In this document: piece after piece, positions 45,547 to 54,283 of the stretch | How the letters are laid out: each line of letters opens with the position of its first letter | Position numbering within the stretch: the stretch's first letter is position 1 | NCBI RefSeq assembly: GCF_014650895.1 | Contig: NZ_BMVV01000024.1 | Coordinates: forward strand, 1-64,000 | Length of the DNA stretch: 64,000 nt | Direction: 5' to 3' | From: Streptomyces omiyaensis | GTDB lineage: Bacteria > Actinomycetota > Actinomycetes > Streptomycetales > Streptomycetaceae | Made by a program: the position numbers and the translations under genes | Notes under the pieces: model-generated | Told to the model about the DNA's origin: nothing | Database searches by the model: none | What the model saw: only the letters and a program-made list of their open reading frames with translations

Positions 45547-47609
45547 ACGGCCCGCAGGCGGCCGAGGTGCTGTGGCGGGCGCAGACGTACGCGGCCGTCG
45601 CCCAGCTCCACCTGCGCGACAACGTGCTGCTGCGCCGCCCCCTGGCCGCCGGTGACGTCAAGGACCGCCCGGCCGGGCACTGGGGGACCGTCCCGGGCAC
45701 CGCCTGGGCCCTGGCCCACCTCGCCGTCCTGCCCGCCTCCCCCGGGACCGGGGGAGGCGCGGTGCCGCTGCTGGGCGCCGGGCACGCGGGTGTCGCCCAG
45801 ATCGCCGCCGCCTGGCTGAGCGGCGCCCTCGCCGCCGTCCGGCCCCGCTTCTCCCGCGACGAGGACGGTCTGCGCCGCCTGTGCCGGGCCTTCCCGGACG
45901 TGGACGGCCTCGGTGCGGAGGTCACCCCCGCTCTGCCCGCGGGGGACTTCCTCGGCGGCCGGCTCGGCGGCTGCCTGCCCTTCGCCCAGGGCGCCGCGCT
46001 CGCCGCCGGCCCGGGCCGGGTGATGGTGCCGGTGATCGGCGACGGCGAGCTGGAGACCCCCACGACCGCCGCCGCCTGGCTCGCCGCCCGCGCCCTGCCC
46101 GCCGTCCCGGTCCTGCCGTTGGTCCACCTCAACGGCTTCCGCATGGGCGCCGCGAGCCTTCTGGGCTCCCTGGACGACCGGGCGCTCACCGCGTACGCGG
46201 CCGGCCTGGGCTGGCACGCCCGCATCGTCCGCGTCCCCGACGACGGCCACGACACCTTCCACACCGAGCTCACCACCGCCGCCGCCGACACCCTGGACGG
46301 CCGCAGGACCGTCGTGTTCATGCGGTGCGTCAAGGGCTTCAGCGGCCCGGCCGCCGCCGATGGCCGGGCCGTGCTGGGCACCGCCCGCGCCCACAAGACG
46401 CCCCTTGCCCGGGCCGGCACCGACCCGGCCCAGCTGCACGCCCTCCAGCGGTGGCTGGCCTCCTACCGGCCCGGCGAACTGTTCACCGCCGACGGCCGCC
46501 CCGGCCCCGCGCTCGCCGAAGCCCTCAACGGCGCCGTTCTGCCCCGCCTCGACCCACGCCCCACCCCCCGGCCCCGGCCCGCTCCCGGCGCCGGGCCGGG
46601 CGAAGAACCGCCCGAGGCGCGGGCCGGGTCGTTCGCCGCCGCCGTCACGACAGTGGTCCGCGACCACGCCCGGGCCGGGGACTTCCGCGTCTTCAGCCCC
46701 GACGAGCTCGCCTCCAACAAGCTCGGCGCCCTGGCCGGGCAGCCCTGGACGAGCGAAGTGCTCGCCGAGGAGGTCCTGGCCGAGCAGCTCGCCGGGTTCA
46801 ACGCGGCCGGCGGCCGCGGCGTGCTCATCTCCTACGAGGCGTTCGCCCCGCTGATGACGACCGGGATCGTGTCCCTGCTCAAGCAGCGGCGGATGCCCGG
46901 CGCCGCCGACCGGCCGAGCTTCAACCTCCTGCTCACCTCCTACGGCTGGCACAACACCTACACCCACGGCGACCCGTCGCTCATCACCGCGCTCCTCGCG
47001 CTCCAGGACCCGGCGGTGCGGGTGTGGACCCCGGCCGACCCGGCCCGTCTGGCGCTCGTGCTGGACGAGGCGTTCGCCAGCCGGGGCCGGGTCAACATCA
47101 TCGTCGCGGGCAAGCACCCCCTGCCGCCCGTCCCGGCCGGCACGATCGCCCAGGAGACGGCCCGGGGCGCCGCCCGGTGGCCGCACCTGTCCGACCCGGG
47201 GCCGCCGCAGCTGACGGTGGTGGTGTGCGGGGACCTGCCCGCCGCCGTCGCCGCCGAGGCCGTCCCCGAGCTCCGCGCCCGCCTGAAAGTGGCGGTGCGG
47301 GTGGTGTCCGTCCTCAACCTGACCGTCCTGGGCGACCCGGCCGTGTGGCCCGCCGCCCTCACGCCCTCCGAGCGCGACGCGCTGCTGGGGAAGGACGCGG
47401 CGCTGCTGGTCGTCACCCTCGGACACCCGGCCGCGATCTGGGGCCTGCTGCAGAACCGAACCGCCCACCCCACCGAGGTGATCGGCTGGCACGAGACGCA
47501 CGGCCCCTGCCCGCAGCCCGCCCTCGCGGCCGCGGCCGGGATGACCGCGGACGGTCTGCTCGCGGCCGCCGAGCGCCTGCTGGACAGGAGGCCGTCATGC
47601 GGCGCCTGA
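45543..47609 (+). CDS. Phosphoketolase-family enzyme (688 aa)
   Basis: A thiamine-diphosphate enzyme of the XFP family. GHWGTVPGTAWALAHL and the cofactor loop VIGDGELETPTTAAAW lie in the N-terminal half. The C-terminal half has SYEAFAPLMTTGIVSLLKQ and FNLLLTSYGWHNTYTHGDPS, the hallmark of phosphoketolases, and NIIVAGKHPLP. Classical members cleave xylulose-5-phosphate or fructose-6-phosphate to acetyl phosphate plus a shorter sugar phosphate. Here the loop sequence differs (ELETP instead of EAETG) and the protein is about 100 residues shorter than the roughly 790 of metabolic enzymes. A specialised sugar or keto-sugar substrate is therefore likely. Coupled by GTGA to the radical-SAM-like gene. 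Confidence 0.85.
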   Translation: MNGPQAAEVLWRAQTYAAVAQLHLRDNVLLRRPLAAGDVKDRPAGHWGTVPGTAWALAHLAVLPASPGTGGGAVPLLGAGHAGVAQIAAAWLSGALAAVRPRFSRDEDGLRRLCRAFPDVDGLGAEVTPALPAGDFLGGRLGGCLPFAQGAALAAGPGRVMVPVIGDGELETPTTAAAWLAARALPAVPVLPLVHLNGFRMGAASLLGSLDDRALTAYAAGLGWHARIVRVPDDGHDTFHTELTTAAADTLDGRRTVVFMRCVKGFSGPAAADGRAVLGTARAHKTPLARAGTDPAQLHALQRWLASYRPGELFTADGRPGPALAEALNGAVLPRLDPRPTPRPRPAPGAGPGEEPPEARAGSFAAAVTTVVRDHARAGDFRVFSPDELASNKLGALAGQPWTSEVLAEEVLAEQLAGFNAAGGRGVLISYEAFAPLMTTGIVSLLKQRRMPGAADRPSFNLLLTSYGWHNTYTHGDPSLITALLALQDPAVRVWTPADPARLALVLDEAFASRGRVNIIVAGKHPLPPVPAGTIAQETARGAARWPHLSDPGPPQLTVVVCGDLPAAVAAEAVPELRARLKVAVRVVSVLNLTVLGDPAVWPAALTPSERDALLGKDAALLVVTLGHPAAIWGLLQNRTAHPTEVIGWHETHGPCPQPALAAAAGMTADGLLAAAERLLDRRPSCGA

Positions 47610-48613
47610 CGATCACCTCCGCCGACTTCACCGACCTCACCGCCCGGGCCCGTCCGGGCGACGACACCGTCTTCGTCGCCCTGCGCGCGGGCCGGGCGAC
47701 CGGCTGGTACGGGCCGCTGCCCGAGCCCGTGGCCCGCGCCGCCCGCGCCCTGGCCCCCGCCCTCGATGGCGTAGACGCCACCGACCACCAGGCGGTCCAC
47801 GCCCGCCTGACGGCCGCGGCCGCGCGCACCCGTGCCGGGTCGTGGGCGGCCGGCGCGCTGGACTGCGCGGCCTGGGACCTGCACGCCCGGGCCGAACACC
47901 GCCCCGTCGCCGACCTCCTCACCGACCGTCCCCTCCGCGACCGTCTTCCGGCGTACGCGTCATGGCTGACCCGGGACCTGTCCGACCCGGCCACCCTCGA
48001 CCACATCCCCGAGGTCCGAGCCCAAGGGTGGGCGTTCACCAAATGGGGCCTGCGCCACCGCCCCGGCACCGGCGGCCGGGCACTGGCCGACCGCGTCAAC
48101 GCCGCCGCCGCAATGTGCGGGCCGCTGGCCGCCGACGCGGTCGGCACCTGGCCGCCCGGCCTCCAGGCCGCGTTCCGCGCCGCCGTCGACCCCGCCGCCC
48201 TGATCTGGCTCGAAGACCCCGCCCCCGCCCACACACCACGGCTCTACCGGCTGCTGGACGGCCTGCCGCTGGCCATGGGGGAGCGCCTGACCCTCGCCGA
48301 CGACACCCGCGCCGTCCTCACCACGATCCGGCTCTCCGCCCTCACCCTCGACATCGTCGGCTGCGGCGGCCTGACCGCCGCCCTGCGCCTCCTCGCCTCC
48401 ACCACGCTGCCCCTGTTCCCGCACGGCCGCTCGCTCCAGCCCGGCCTGCACCTCGCCGCCGCCCGCCCCGACCGCGTCCCGGCCGTCGAGTACCGCCTGG
48501 CGTGGGAGCCGGGACGCCAGCGCCTCTACACCCATCCCGCCGAACCCGACCACGGCCACCTGCCGCTGCCGCCCGCCCCCGGCCTGGGGGCCGCACCCCG
48601 GAGCCGCCCATGA
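47597..48613 (+). CDS. Enolase-superfamily enzyme (338 aa)
   Basis: The C-terminal barrel shows the superfamily residues: a lysine after strand 2 (GWAFTKWGLRH), an acidic metal ligand in ALIWLEDPAPA, another in GLPLAMGERLT, and LTLDIVGCGGLTAALRLLAS. The N-terminal capping domain carries GALDCAAWDLHARAEHRPVA, typical of the mandelate racemase/muconate-lactonising branch. Such enzymes abstract a proton next to a carboxylate and then dehydrate, epimerise or cycloisomerise. The substrate is unknown, probably an acid made by the neighbouring enzymes. The ATG lies inside the end of the phosphoketolase gene. Confidence 0.82.
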   Translation: MRRLTITSADFTDLTARARPGDDTVFVALRAGRATGWYGPLPEPVARAARALAPALDGVDATDHQAVHARLTAAAARTRAGSWAAGALDCAAWDLHARAEHRPVADLLTDRPLRDRLPAYASWLTRDLSDPATLDHIPEVRAQGWAFTKWGLRHRPGTGGRALADRVNAAAAMCGPLAADAVGTWPPGLQAAFRAAVDPAALIWLEDPAPAHTPRLYRLLDGLPLAMGERLTLADDTRAVLTTIRLSALTLDIVGCGGLTAALRLLASTTLPLFPHGRSLQPGLHLAAARPDRVPAVEYRLAWEPGRQRLYTHPAEPDHGHLPLPPAPGLGAAPRSRP

Positions 48614-49056
48614 CCCCCATCCCCCCGCCGCTGCCCGTCCAGGGCCGGACCGTCCCCGCCCCCACCGGCCCGCTCCTGCTCCTGGACACCCGCCTGGAAG
48701 GCCACGACACCTTCCTGACCGGCACCCTCACCCTCGCCGGATACGACCTCGCCGTCCGCATCCTCACCCTCGACGACTCCACCACCCTCCAGCCCGTCCA
48801 CCCGCTCCCCACGAACATCCCCGCCCAGTGGACCGCCGCCCTGCACCTGCGCCACGGCCAGCGCGACCGCCGCATCCCCGACGACCTGCACACCGCCGCC
48901 CACACCGCCCGCCGCGACCTCACCGCCCTGGACGACGCCGAACGCCGCTACGCCCTGACCTTCCTGGGCGAGGCCACCACCCTCGCCATCCGCGCCGACC
49001 GCGTCGACGTCATCGTCCGCTCCCTGCCCGCCCTCGACGAAGGAGACCGCACATGA
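48610..49056 (+). CDS. Hypothetical protein (148 aa)
   Basis: An alpha-beta protein: LLLLDTRLEGHDTFLTGTLT, then DLAVRILTLDDSTTLQPVHP and a C-terminal helix (AERRYALTFLGEATTLAIRA). It has a run of arginines and histidines in the middle (HLRHGQRDRR). No family recognised. Overlaps both neighbours by four bases, so it is an integral part of the operon. Confidence 0.6.
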   Translation: MTPIPPPLPVQGRTVPAPTGPLLLLDTRLEGHDTFLTGTLTLAGYDLAVRILTLDDSTTLQPVHPLPTNIPAQWTAALHLRHGQRDRRIPDDLHTAAHTARRDLTALDDAERRYALTFLGEATTLAIRADRVDVIVRSLPALDEGDRT

Positions 49057-49709
49057 CCCCGCCCGTGAAGCTGATCAGCGTGGACGTCGGCGGCACCCTC
49101 GGCGAAGCCGACGGCCCCGGCCTGGCCATGCGCCTGACCGCCGCCTCCCCGCTCTCCGCCGACCAGGCCCGCGCCGTTATGCGCGGCCGCCTGCACACCC
49201 AGCCCGCCCTCACCGACGCCCTCGCCGCCGAACTGGCCACCGCCCTCGGCATCGAACCTGCCGACTTCCCCCGCGACCTGCCGCCCGCCCCGCTCACCCT
49301 CTACCCCTACACCCTCGACGCCCTGCGGGAGCTGTCCGCCATCGCGCCGGTCGTGACCCTGTCCAACGTCACCTTCGCCGACGCCGACACCGACGCCTTG
49401 CGTCAACGCCTCGCCCCGCACGTCACCGGCCTGTTCCCCTCCTGCACCATCGGCTACGCCAAACCCGACCCCCGCGCCTTCCGCACCGTCGCCGACCACC
49501 ACCAGGTCGACCCCGCCAGCATGGTTCACATCGGCGACGACTGGGCCTGCGACGTCCTCGGCGCCCTCGACGCCGGCGCGACTCCCATCTGGATCTCCAA
49601 GGGACGGCCGATTCCCGACAACCCGCCCGCCGGCGAACGGCAGCATGTCCACGTGGCCGCCACCCTCGCCGACGCGGCCGCTCTCCTCCGCACCCTCACC
49701 ACCCCCTGA
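49053..49709 (+). CDS. HAD-superfamily hydrolase (218 aa)
   Basis: Motif I is ISVDVGGTLGE with the nucleophile aspartate; the usual second aspartate is glycine. Motif II is VVTLSNVTF, motif III IGYAKPDPRAF, and motif IV VHIGDDWACDVLGALDAG. The cap domain lies between residues about 20 and 90. Members are mostly phosphatases. Loss of the second aspartate is common in non-phosphatase relatives and may lower phosphatase activity. It may dephosphorylate a sugar phosphate made in the pathway. An AAGGAGA site precedes the ATG. Confidence 0.82.
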   Translation: MTPPVKLISVDVGGTLGEADGPGLAMRLTAASPLSADQARAVMRGRLHTQPALTDALAAELATALGIEPADFPRDLPPAPLTLYPYTLDALRELSAIAPVVTLSNVTFADADTDALRQRLAPHVTGLFPSCTIGYAKPDPRAFRTVADHHQVDPASMVHIGDDWACDVLGALDAGATPIWISKGRPIPDNPPAGERQHVHVAATLADAAALLRTLTTP

Positions 49710-49721
49710 AGGGACAACCCC

Positions 49722-50513
49722 ATGACCAGCCTGTTCACCGGCGCCTCCGGCTACTACCGCGACTACCGGCCCCACATCCCCGGCAACCTCGCCGCCCGCC
49801 TCGCCACCTGCGCCCCCGACCGCCAGCCCCGCCGCCTCCTCGACATCGGCACCGGCACCGGCCTGGTCGCCGAGGCCCTCCTGCCGTACTTCACCGACAT
49901 CATCGCCAGCGACAACGACCCCGGCATGATCGCCACCGCCGAACAGGCCCTGCGCCCCAAGGTCCCCGCCACCACCACCCTGACCCTCACCATCGCGGCC
50001 GCCGAGGACTTCGCCCCGCCCGCCGGCTGGAAGGCCGACCTCGTCACCATCTGCCGCGCCTTCCACTGGCTCGACCAGGAGGCGGTGCTCGCCCGGCTCG
50101 ACTCCCAGGTCGCCGAAGACGGAGCGGTCGCCATCTTCGGCGACAACAGCTTCTGGAAGGCCGACAGCGACTGGAAGGCCGCCGTCCGCCAGGTCATCCA
50201 GGACTTCCTCGGCGAACAGCGCCGCGCGGGCACCGGCACCTTCCAGCACCACAACCGCCCCTACAGCGAGATCATGCGCGAATCGCCCTTCAGCGAGGTC
50301 GAGGAGTTCACCGTCCCCGTCACCCGCACCTGGAACACCACCAGCATCCTCGGCTACCTCGCCTCCACCAGCTTCGCCGCCCCCCACCTGTTCGGCGAGC
50401 GCCTGCACGAGTTCGAGACCACCGTCCGCGACGTGCTGAGCGGCTACTCCGACACCGACACCTTCCACGAGGACAACGCCTTCCTCGTCCGCGTCGGACG
50501 GCGCCCCGCATGA
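49722..50513 (+). CDS. Class I SAM-dependent methyltransferase (263 aa)
   Basis: The SAM-binding glycine-rich loop RRLLDIGTGTGLVAEALL lies near residue 40, followed by an acidic strand end (IIASDNDPGMIATAEQAL) and a motif with VTICRAFHWLDQEAVLARLD. The sequence resembles small-molecule methyltransferases (UbiE/Methyltransf_11 type). It begins 12 bases after the HAD gene and overlaps the creatininase-like gene by four bases. Substrate unknown. Confidence 0.82.
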   Translation: MTSLFTGASGYYRDYRPHIPGNLAARLATCAPDRQPRRLLDIGTGTGLVAEALLPYFTDIIASDNDPGMIATAEQALRPKVPATTTLTLTIAAAEDFAPPAGWKADLVTICRAFHWLDQEAVLARLDSQVAEDGAVAIFGDNSFWKADSDWKAAVRQVIQDFLGEQRRAGTGTFQHHNRPYSEIMRESPFSEVEEFTVPVTRTWNTTSILGYLASTSFAAPHLFGERLHEFETTVRDVLSGYSDTDTFHEDNAFLVRVGRRPA

Positions 50514-51304
50514 CCGGCCCCGGCGGCGGCCACCGGCAGCTCGACCGGCTGACCGCCGCCGCCCTGACCACCCGCGTGCAGGCCTCCTCCGTGCTGTGCC
50601 TGCCCGTGGGCTCCACCGAACAGCACGGCCCCCACCTCCCCCTGGCCACCGACACCCTCATCGCCCAGGCCTTCACCCACCACCTGATCACCGCCCACGG
50701 CGACACCCACGACCTGTGGCAGCTGCCCGCCCTCCCCTACGGCATCGCCCCCGAACACGCCTGGGCACCCGGCACCCTCACCCTGACCACCGCCGAGTAC
50801 GCCACCCTCCTGCACACCCTGGCCGCCCAGTACGTCCGCGCCACCGGCGCCCGCCGCCTGATCCTCGTCAACGGCCACGGCGGCAACCGCGGCGTCCTCG
50901 AAGCCCTCGTCCACGAACTCCACCAGCGCCTCGGAATCCGGGTGTGCGTCCTGCACCCCCTCGCCCTCGCCCGCACCCCCGCCGGCGACCGGCCCGAGAT
51001 CCACGCAGGCCTCCACGAGACCGCGCTCCTGCTCCACCTCGCCCCCGACACCGTCCACCTCGACCAACTCACCACCAACGCTCCGCAGCCCGACCCGGCC
51101 GCGATCCACCACCTCGTCACCGACCGGGCCGCCACCTGGCCCTGGACCTCCAACGACCCCCGCCTGGGCACCGACGGGATCATCGGCAACGACCCGGCCG
51201 CCGCCACCGCCACCCTCGGCGCCCGCCTCCTCCGCCAGGCCCTCGCCGCCGCCCGCCCCGCCCTGGACACCCTCATCCACCCCAGGAGCAGCCCATGCCG
51301 CTGA
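50510..51304 (+). CDS. Creatininase-family amidohydrolase (264 aa)
   Basis: Metal-binding motifs of the family are visible: LPVGSTEQHGPHLPLATD near residue 35, LILVNGHGGNRGVLEALVH near residue 125 and EIHAGLHETALLLH near residue 165. Family members include creatininase and the peptidase MftE of the mycofactocin pathway, and several cleave small amides or peptides. Here it may hydrolyse an amide intermediate. No mycofactocin precursor peptide or other mycofactocin genes are nearby. Coupled to neighbours by overlap. Confidence 0.82.
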   Translation: MTGPGGGHRQLDRLTAAALTTRVQASSVLCLPVGSTEQHGPHLPLATDTLIAQAFTHHLITAHGDTHDLWQLPALPYGIAPEHAWAPGTLTLTTAEYATLLHTLAAQYVRATGARRLILVNGHGGNRGVLEALVHELHQRLGIRVCVLHPLALARTPAGDRPEIHAGLHETALLLHLAPDTVHLDQLTTNAPQPDPAAIHHLVTDRAATWPWTSNDPRLGTDGIIGNDPAAATATLGARLLRQALAAARPALDTLIHPRSSPCR

Positions 51305-52029
51305 CCGCCGCCGAACGCGCCCAGTTCCGCCGCGACGGCCTCATCATCCGCCGCCGCCAGGCCACCCCCGACCGCACCACCCCCGCCCGCGACCTCATCC
51401 ACATCTGGTACGCCCAGGGCTACGACCCCGCCCGCCTCACCGAGTACACCCAGCGCACCTTCGCCCCCGAACACGGCTCCCACCCGGCCCTGCTCGACCT
51501 CTACACCGCCACCGGCGCCGCCGACCTCGCCACCGAACTCCTCACCGACCCCGCCCCCGTCACCACCACTCAGATCCAGATCCGCACCCCCGCCGGCCAC
51601 GGCACCCAGCCCGTCAAGACCATGCACGTCGACGGAGTCGGCTGCCCCCACCTCGACCCGGCCGAACTACGCACCTTCTCCCTCCTCGTCGGCGTCGTCC
51701 TCTCACCCATCACCCACGCCGACGGCGGCGCCCTGCACTACGTCCCCGGCGGCCACCACACCATGGCCCGCTGGTTCGCCACCGAATGGGCCCGCGGCAT
51801 CACCGACCAGGTCCCCCCGCACCTCGACACCCACACCGGCACCCCGCTGCTCGCCGACACCGGCGACGTCCTGCTCATGCACCACCTCGTCCCGCACGCC
51901 GTCGGCACCAACCACACCACCACCCCCCGCCTGATGGCCTACTTCCGCGTCTCCCACACCCAGCACCACACCCGGCGCCTCGAAGCCCTGCGCAACCCCT
52001 GGCTCGACTACCCCACCCTCGCCGCCTGA
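51295..52029 (+). CDS. Phytanoyl-CoA dioxygenase-like Fe(II)/2-oxoglutarate enzyme (244 aa)
   Basis: The iron ligands of PhyH-type enzymes are suggested by KTMHVDGVGCP (His-x-Asp) near residue 105 and LLMHHLVPHAVGTNH near residue 200, with a following RLMAYFRVSH that holds the 2-oxoglutarate-binding arginine. A HADGGALHYVPGGHHTMAR block lies between. It would hydroxylate, desaturate or chlorinate-like oxidise a small molecule. The ATG lies 10 bases inside the end of the preceding gene. Confidence 0.78.
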   Translation: MPLTAAERAQFRRDGLIIRRRQATPDRTTPARDLIHIWYAQGYDPARLTEYTQRTFAPEHGSHPALLDLYTATGAADLATELLTDPAPVTTTQIQIRTPAGHGTQPVKTMHVDGVGCPHLDPAELRTFSLLVGVVLSPITHADGGALHYVPGGHHTMARWFATEWARGITDQVPPHLDTHTGTPLLADTGDVLLMHHLVPHAVGTNHTTTPRLMAYFRVSHTQHHTRRLEALRNPWLDYPTLAA

Positions 52030-52046
52030 CCAGGAAGGACCCCACC

Positions 52047-52691
52047 GTGCAGGTCATCCCGACCACCGACACCACCACCGCCGCGGCCGCCATCGCCGAC
52101 GGCCGACTCGTCGTCGTCCCCACCAGCCGCTGGTACATGATCTGCGCCGACGCCGCCAACCCCACCGCCTACCAGGCCATACTCCACGGCAAGCAGCGCC
52201 CCCAGAACAAACCCCTCGCCCTCGTCGTCCCCCACCTCGACCGCGCCCGCGAACTGCTCGACCTCACCCCCGACGCCGAACGCCTCGCCGCCGCGTTCTG
52301 GCCCGGCGACCTCGCCCTCTTCCTGCCCTGGCGCCACCAGCACGACGCCGACCGCTACCGCGTGGTCGGCTCACCCGCCCTGACCACCCACGCCCCCGGC
52401 CCGCTCGGCGCCCTCGCCACGGCCTTCCCCGGGCTCCTGGCCGCCACCACCGTCAACGTCTCCGGTGACGGCGGCCCCGACGACCGCGGCCCCGCCGTCA
52501 CCCTCGCCGAAGTCGACGAGTTCCTCACCGACGCCGGCCTCGACGCCGTCGTCATGGACGGAGGGATCTGCCCGGCCGCCCACCACCTCACCATCGTCGA
52601 CTGCACCGGCCCCGACACCCGACTCGTCCGCGCCGGCCTCGTCCACCCCCGATCCGTCGCCGCCGCGATTGGGCAACCGGCCACCAGCTGA
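52047..52691 (+). CDS. Sua5/YciO/YrdC-family protein (214 aa)
   Basis: The family signature is present: a KQRPQNKPLALVVPHLDRAR block near residue 50, AAAFWPGDLALFLPW near 90 and GLLAATTVNVSGDGG near 130. YrdC domains bind ATP and form carbamoyl-AMP-type intermediates, and TobZ-like relatives carbamoylate antibiotics. As a standalone in this operon it may activate bicarbonate or carbamate in biosynthesis rather than modify tRNA. Last gene of the operon. It starts with GTG after a GGAAGGA site. Confidence 0.8.
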   Translation: MQVIPTTDTTTAAAAIADGRLVVVPTSRWYMICADAANPTAYQAILHGKQRPQNKPLALVVPHLDRARELLDLTPDAERLAAAFWPGDLALFLPWRHQHDADRYRVVGSPALTTHAPGPLGALATAFPGLLAATTVNVSGDGGPDDRGPAVTLAEVDEFLTDAGLDAVVMDGGICPAAHHLTIVDCTGPDTRLVRAGLVHPRSVAAAIGQPATS

Positions 52692-52705
52692 CCACCACCG
52701 GCCCA

Positions 52706-52744
52706 GTGCCCTTCCCCGCCTCAGCCGCACGCGGGGAAGGGCAC
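52706..52744 (+). terminator. Terminator of the biosynthetic-like operon
   Basis: A perfect 14-bp stem (GTGCCCTTCCCCGC/GCGGGGAAGGGCAC) lies 15 bases after the last stop codon. Confidence 0.85.
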
Positions 52745-52895
52745 CGCTGCGTCAACCGGCCATGAGCTCGCTCGTTGTTCCGGTCGGCATCCCCCGCCAA
52801 GCAGAAGAACGCGTATGTCCGCGTGCGCGCGATGGCCCTGACGCGACGGCAGGGTGGTGCCGGAGGACGAAGGAGACGATGTCCGAGGAGCCCCG

Positions 52896-52907
52896 TACAG
52901 TCCCGGC
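52896..52907 (+). promoter_or_regulatory. -10 box of a leaderless gene
   Basis: TACAGT is followed by six bases and then the ATG at 52908, so the transcript would start at or near the start codon. A convincing -35 was not found. Confidence 0.45.
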
Positions 52908-54065
52908 ATGCGCGCACCCGAGACGAGAGCAGGGACGGTGACCTCTTCCAAGCCCGGCGGCGGCTCCTTCGTGTATGTGATCGGCCCGGTCGGGTCGACT
53001 CGCGTCAAGATCGGCACGAGCAACAACCCGGAGAAGCGGCTCAAGGAACTCCAGACCGGCAATCCTGAACGTCTCGAAGTCCTGTGGTCCACACACGGCG
53101 GTCGCGAGCTGGAAAGCGCGCTGCATGGGGCGTTTGCCGCGTTCCGCGTCGAGGGAGAGTGGTTCGACTTCGCCGACATCGACCCGGTCGGCGCGATTCC
53201 CCACGCCGTCCACACCTACGCGAACCCCAAGCGAGCAGGTCAGCCGTCAGCGCCGCGACCCCGCCCGCGCGCCTTCGAGCGCGGGGAAGGCATCACCCCT
53301 GAGCGCTTGGCGGCCATCGTTCGAGACGTCGTTGTTGGCGTCCATGATCCTGATGAGGAGGACGACGAGGAGCCGGTGGTCAAGCCTTACCGCGTCCGCA
53401 TCAACCGCGCGTGGGAAGGGTTCTCGGCGACCTTCTACGAAGGGCTCGCCACCGGCCATGCCCGGCGCAGCGCCGCCGGGAAGTCCGGGCTGGCCGCCTT
53501 CGGCGGGCCGCCTGCGGTCCTGCTCTTCATGCTGACCCTGCCGCTAGCGGTCCCGTACGGCGCCTTTCTCGCACTGCGCACGTGCACCCGGGACATCTGG
53601 CCCATCCGCAAGCTGCCCCTCCTCGCACTCGGCGGCTTCGGCCTGTGGGACGGATTCGGCTTCGACAAACTGATCCGCGAACAGGTGCTCGCCCGCCTCC
53701 CGATGCAAGCGATCGAGACGTTCCTCCGCACCTACTTCACCGAGCCCGCCATCGTGGCTGCATGGTTCCTGGGCGTGACCGGCCTCTTGACCCCCGTGCT
53801 CGGCTATACGCAGCTGCTCCAGGTGAAGAAGAAGGAGGAGGCCCAGGCGGCCAAGGCCCGCGTGAAGGCCGAGAAGGCAGCGAAGGCCGAGTTGCCACTA
53901 GGTCCCCTGCTCGACGGCCGCCTTCTCTCCCGTCTCCCGCCCTCGCCCCTTGTCTCCGACCTCGCCCGGACCCTTCCTCGGCAAGCCCCGAGGAAGAACC
54001 CTGCGAGCGCCTCTGTGTCCGCAGGGAAGGGTGCGGTAAGGGGGGGCGGGGGGCGAGAGCTCTGA
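52908..54065 (+). CDS. T5orf172/GIY-YIG-like domain fused to membrane segments (385 aa)
   Basis: The N-terminal domain (about residues 20-90) matches the T5orf172/Mug113 pattern of the GIY-YIG superfamily: FVYVIGPVGSTRVKIGTSNN, RLKELQTGNPERLEVLWSTH, then ELESALHGAFAAFRVEGEWF. The Arg and Glu residues expected in the fold are there. A linker of 90 residues is followed by two or three membrane helices (AVLLFMLTLPLAVPYGAFLA, IVAAWFLGVTGLLTPVLGY) and a lysine-rich coiled tail. A membrane-tethered nuclease-like protein is unusual and would suit defence or DNA uptake. The ATG at 52908 is chosen as leaderless; a GTG ten codons later is the alternative. Confidence 0.65.
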   Translation: MRAPETRAGTVTSSKPGGGSFVYVIGPVGSTRVKIGTSNNPEKRLKELQTGNPERLEVLWSTHGGRELESALHGAFAAFRVEGEWFDFADIDPVGAIPHAVHTYANPKRAGQPSAPRPRPRAFERGEGITPERLAAIVRDVVVGVHDPDEEDDEEPVVKPYRVRINRAWEGFSATFYEGLATGHARRSAAGKSGLAAFGGPPAVLLFMLTLPLAVPYGAFLALRTCTRDIWPIRKLPLLALGGFGLWDGFGFDKLIREQVLARLPMQAIETFLRTYFTEPAIVAAWFLGVTGLLTPVLGYTQLLQVKKKEEAQAAKARVKAEKAAKAELPLGPLLDGRLLSRLPPSPLVSDLARTLPRQAPRKNPASASVSAGKGAVRGGGGREL

Positions 54066-54237
54066 GCGTCCCGGAGAGGCCGTTGTCGCCCGGGGAGACG
54101 GTGACGAGCCGGGGTCGTCTTGAGGGCCAGGCGAGGGTTTCGGGCGCCCAGCGTTGCTGCCTGAGGCCCATTGCCGGTACGGCCGTTCGGCCGGGTCACC
54201 GGAGCTGATGAATGTGGGGAAAGACGGTCGACTCACC

Positions 54238-54283
54238 CCGAGAACTCACCTCTTAAGAGGTGAGTTCTCGGTAGGGTGTCGCC
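54238..54283 (+). promoter_or_regulatory. Perfect 34-bp palindrome over a leaderless promoter
   Basis: CCGAGAACTCACCTCTT and its exact complement (54238-54271) meet at TTAA. A -10 TAGGGT (54272-54277) lies directly next to it, then six bases, then the ATG at 54284. The palindrome covers the spacer and -35 region, so a dimeric repressor binding there would shut the promoter. Confidence 0.7.

Noticed and set aside
50510..51304. Mycofactocin cluster, because a creatininase-like enzyme and a radical-SAM-like enzyme occur together
   Set aside because: No precursor peptide, chaperone, or glycosyltransferase of that pathway is present, and the radical-SAM-like protein has a different cysteine motif.
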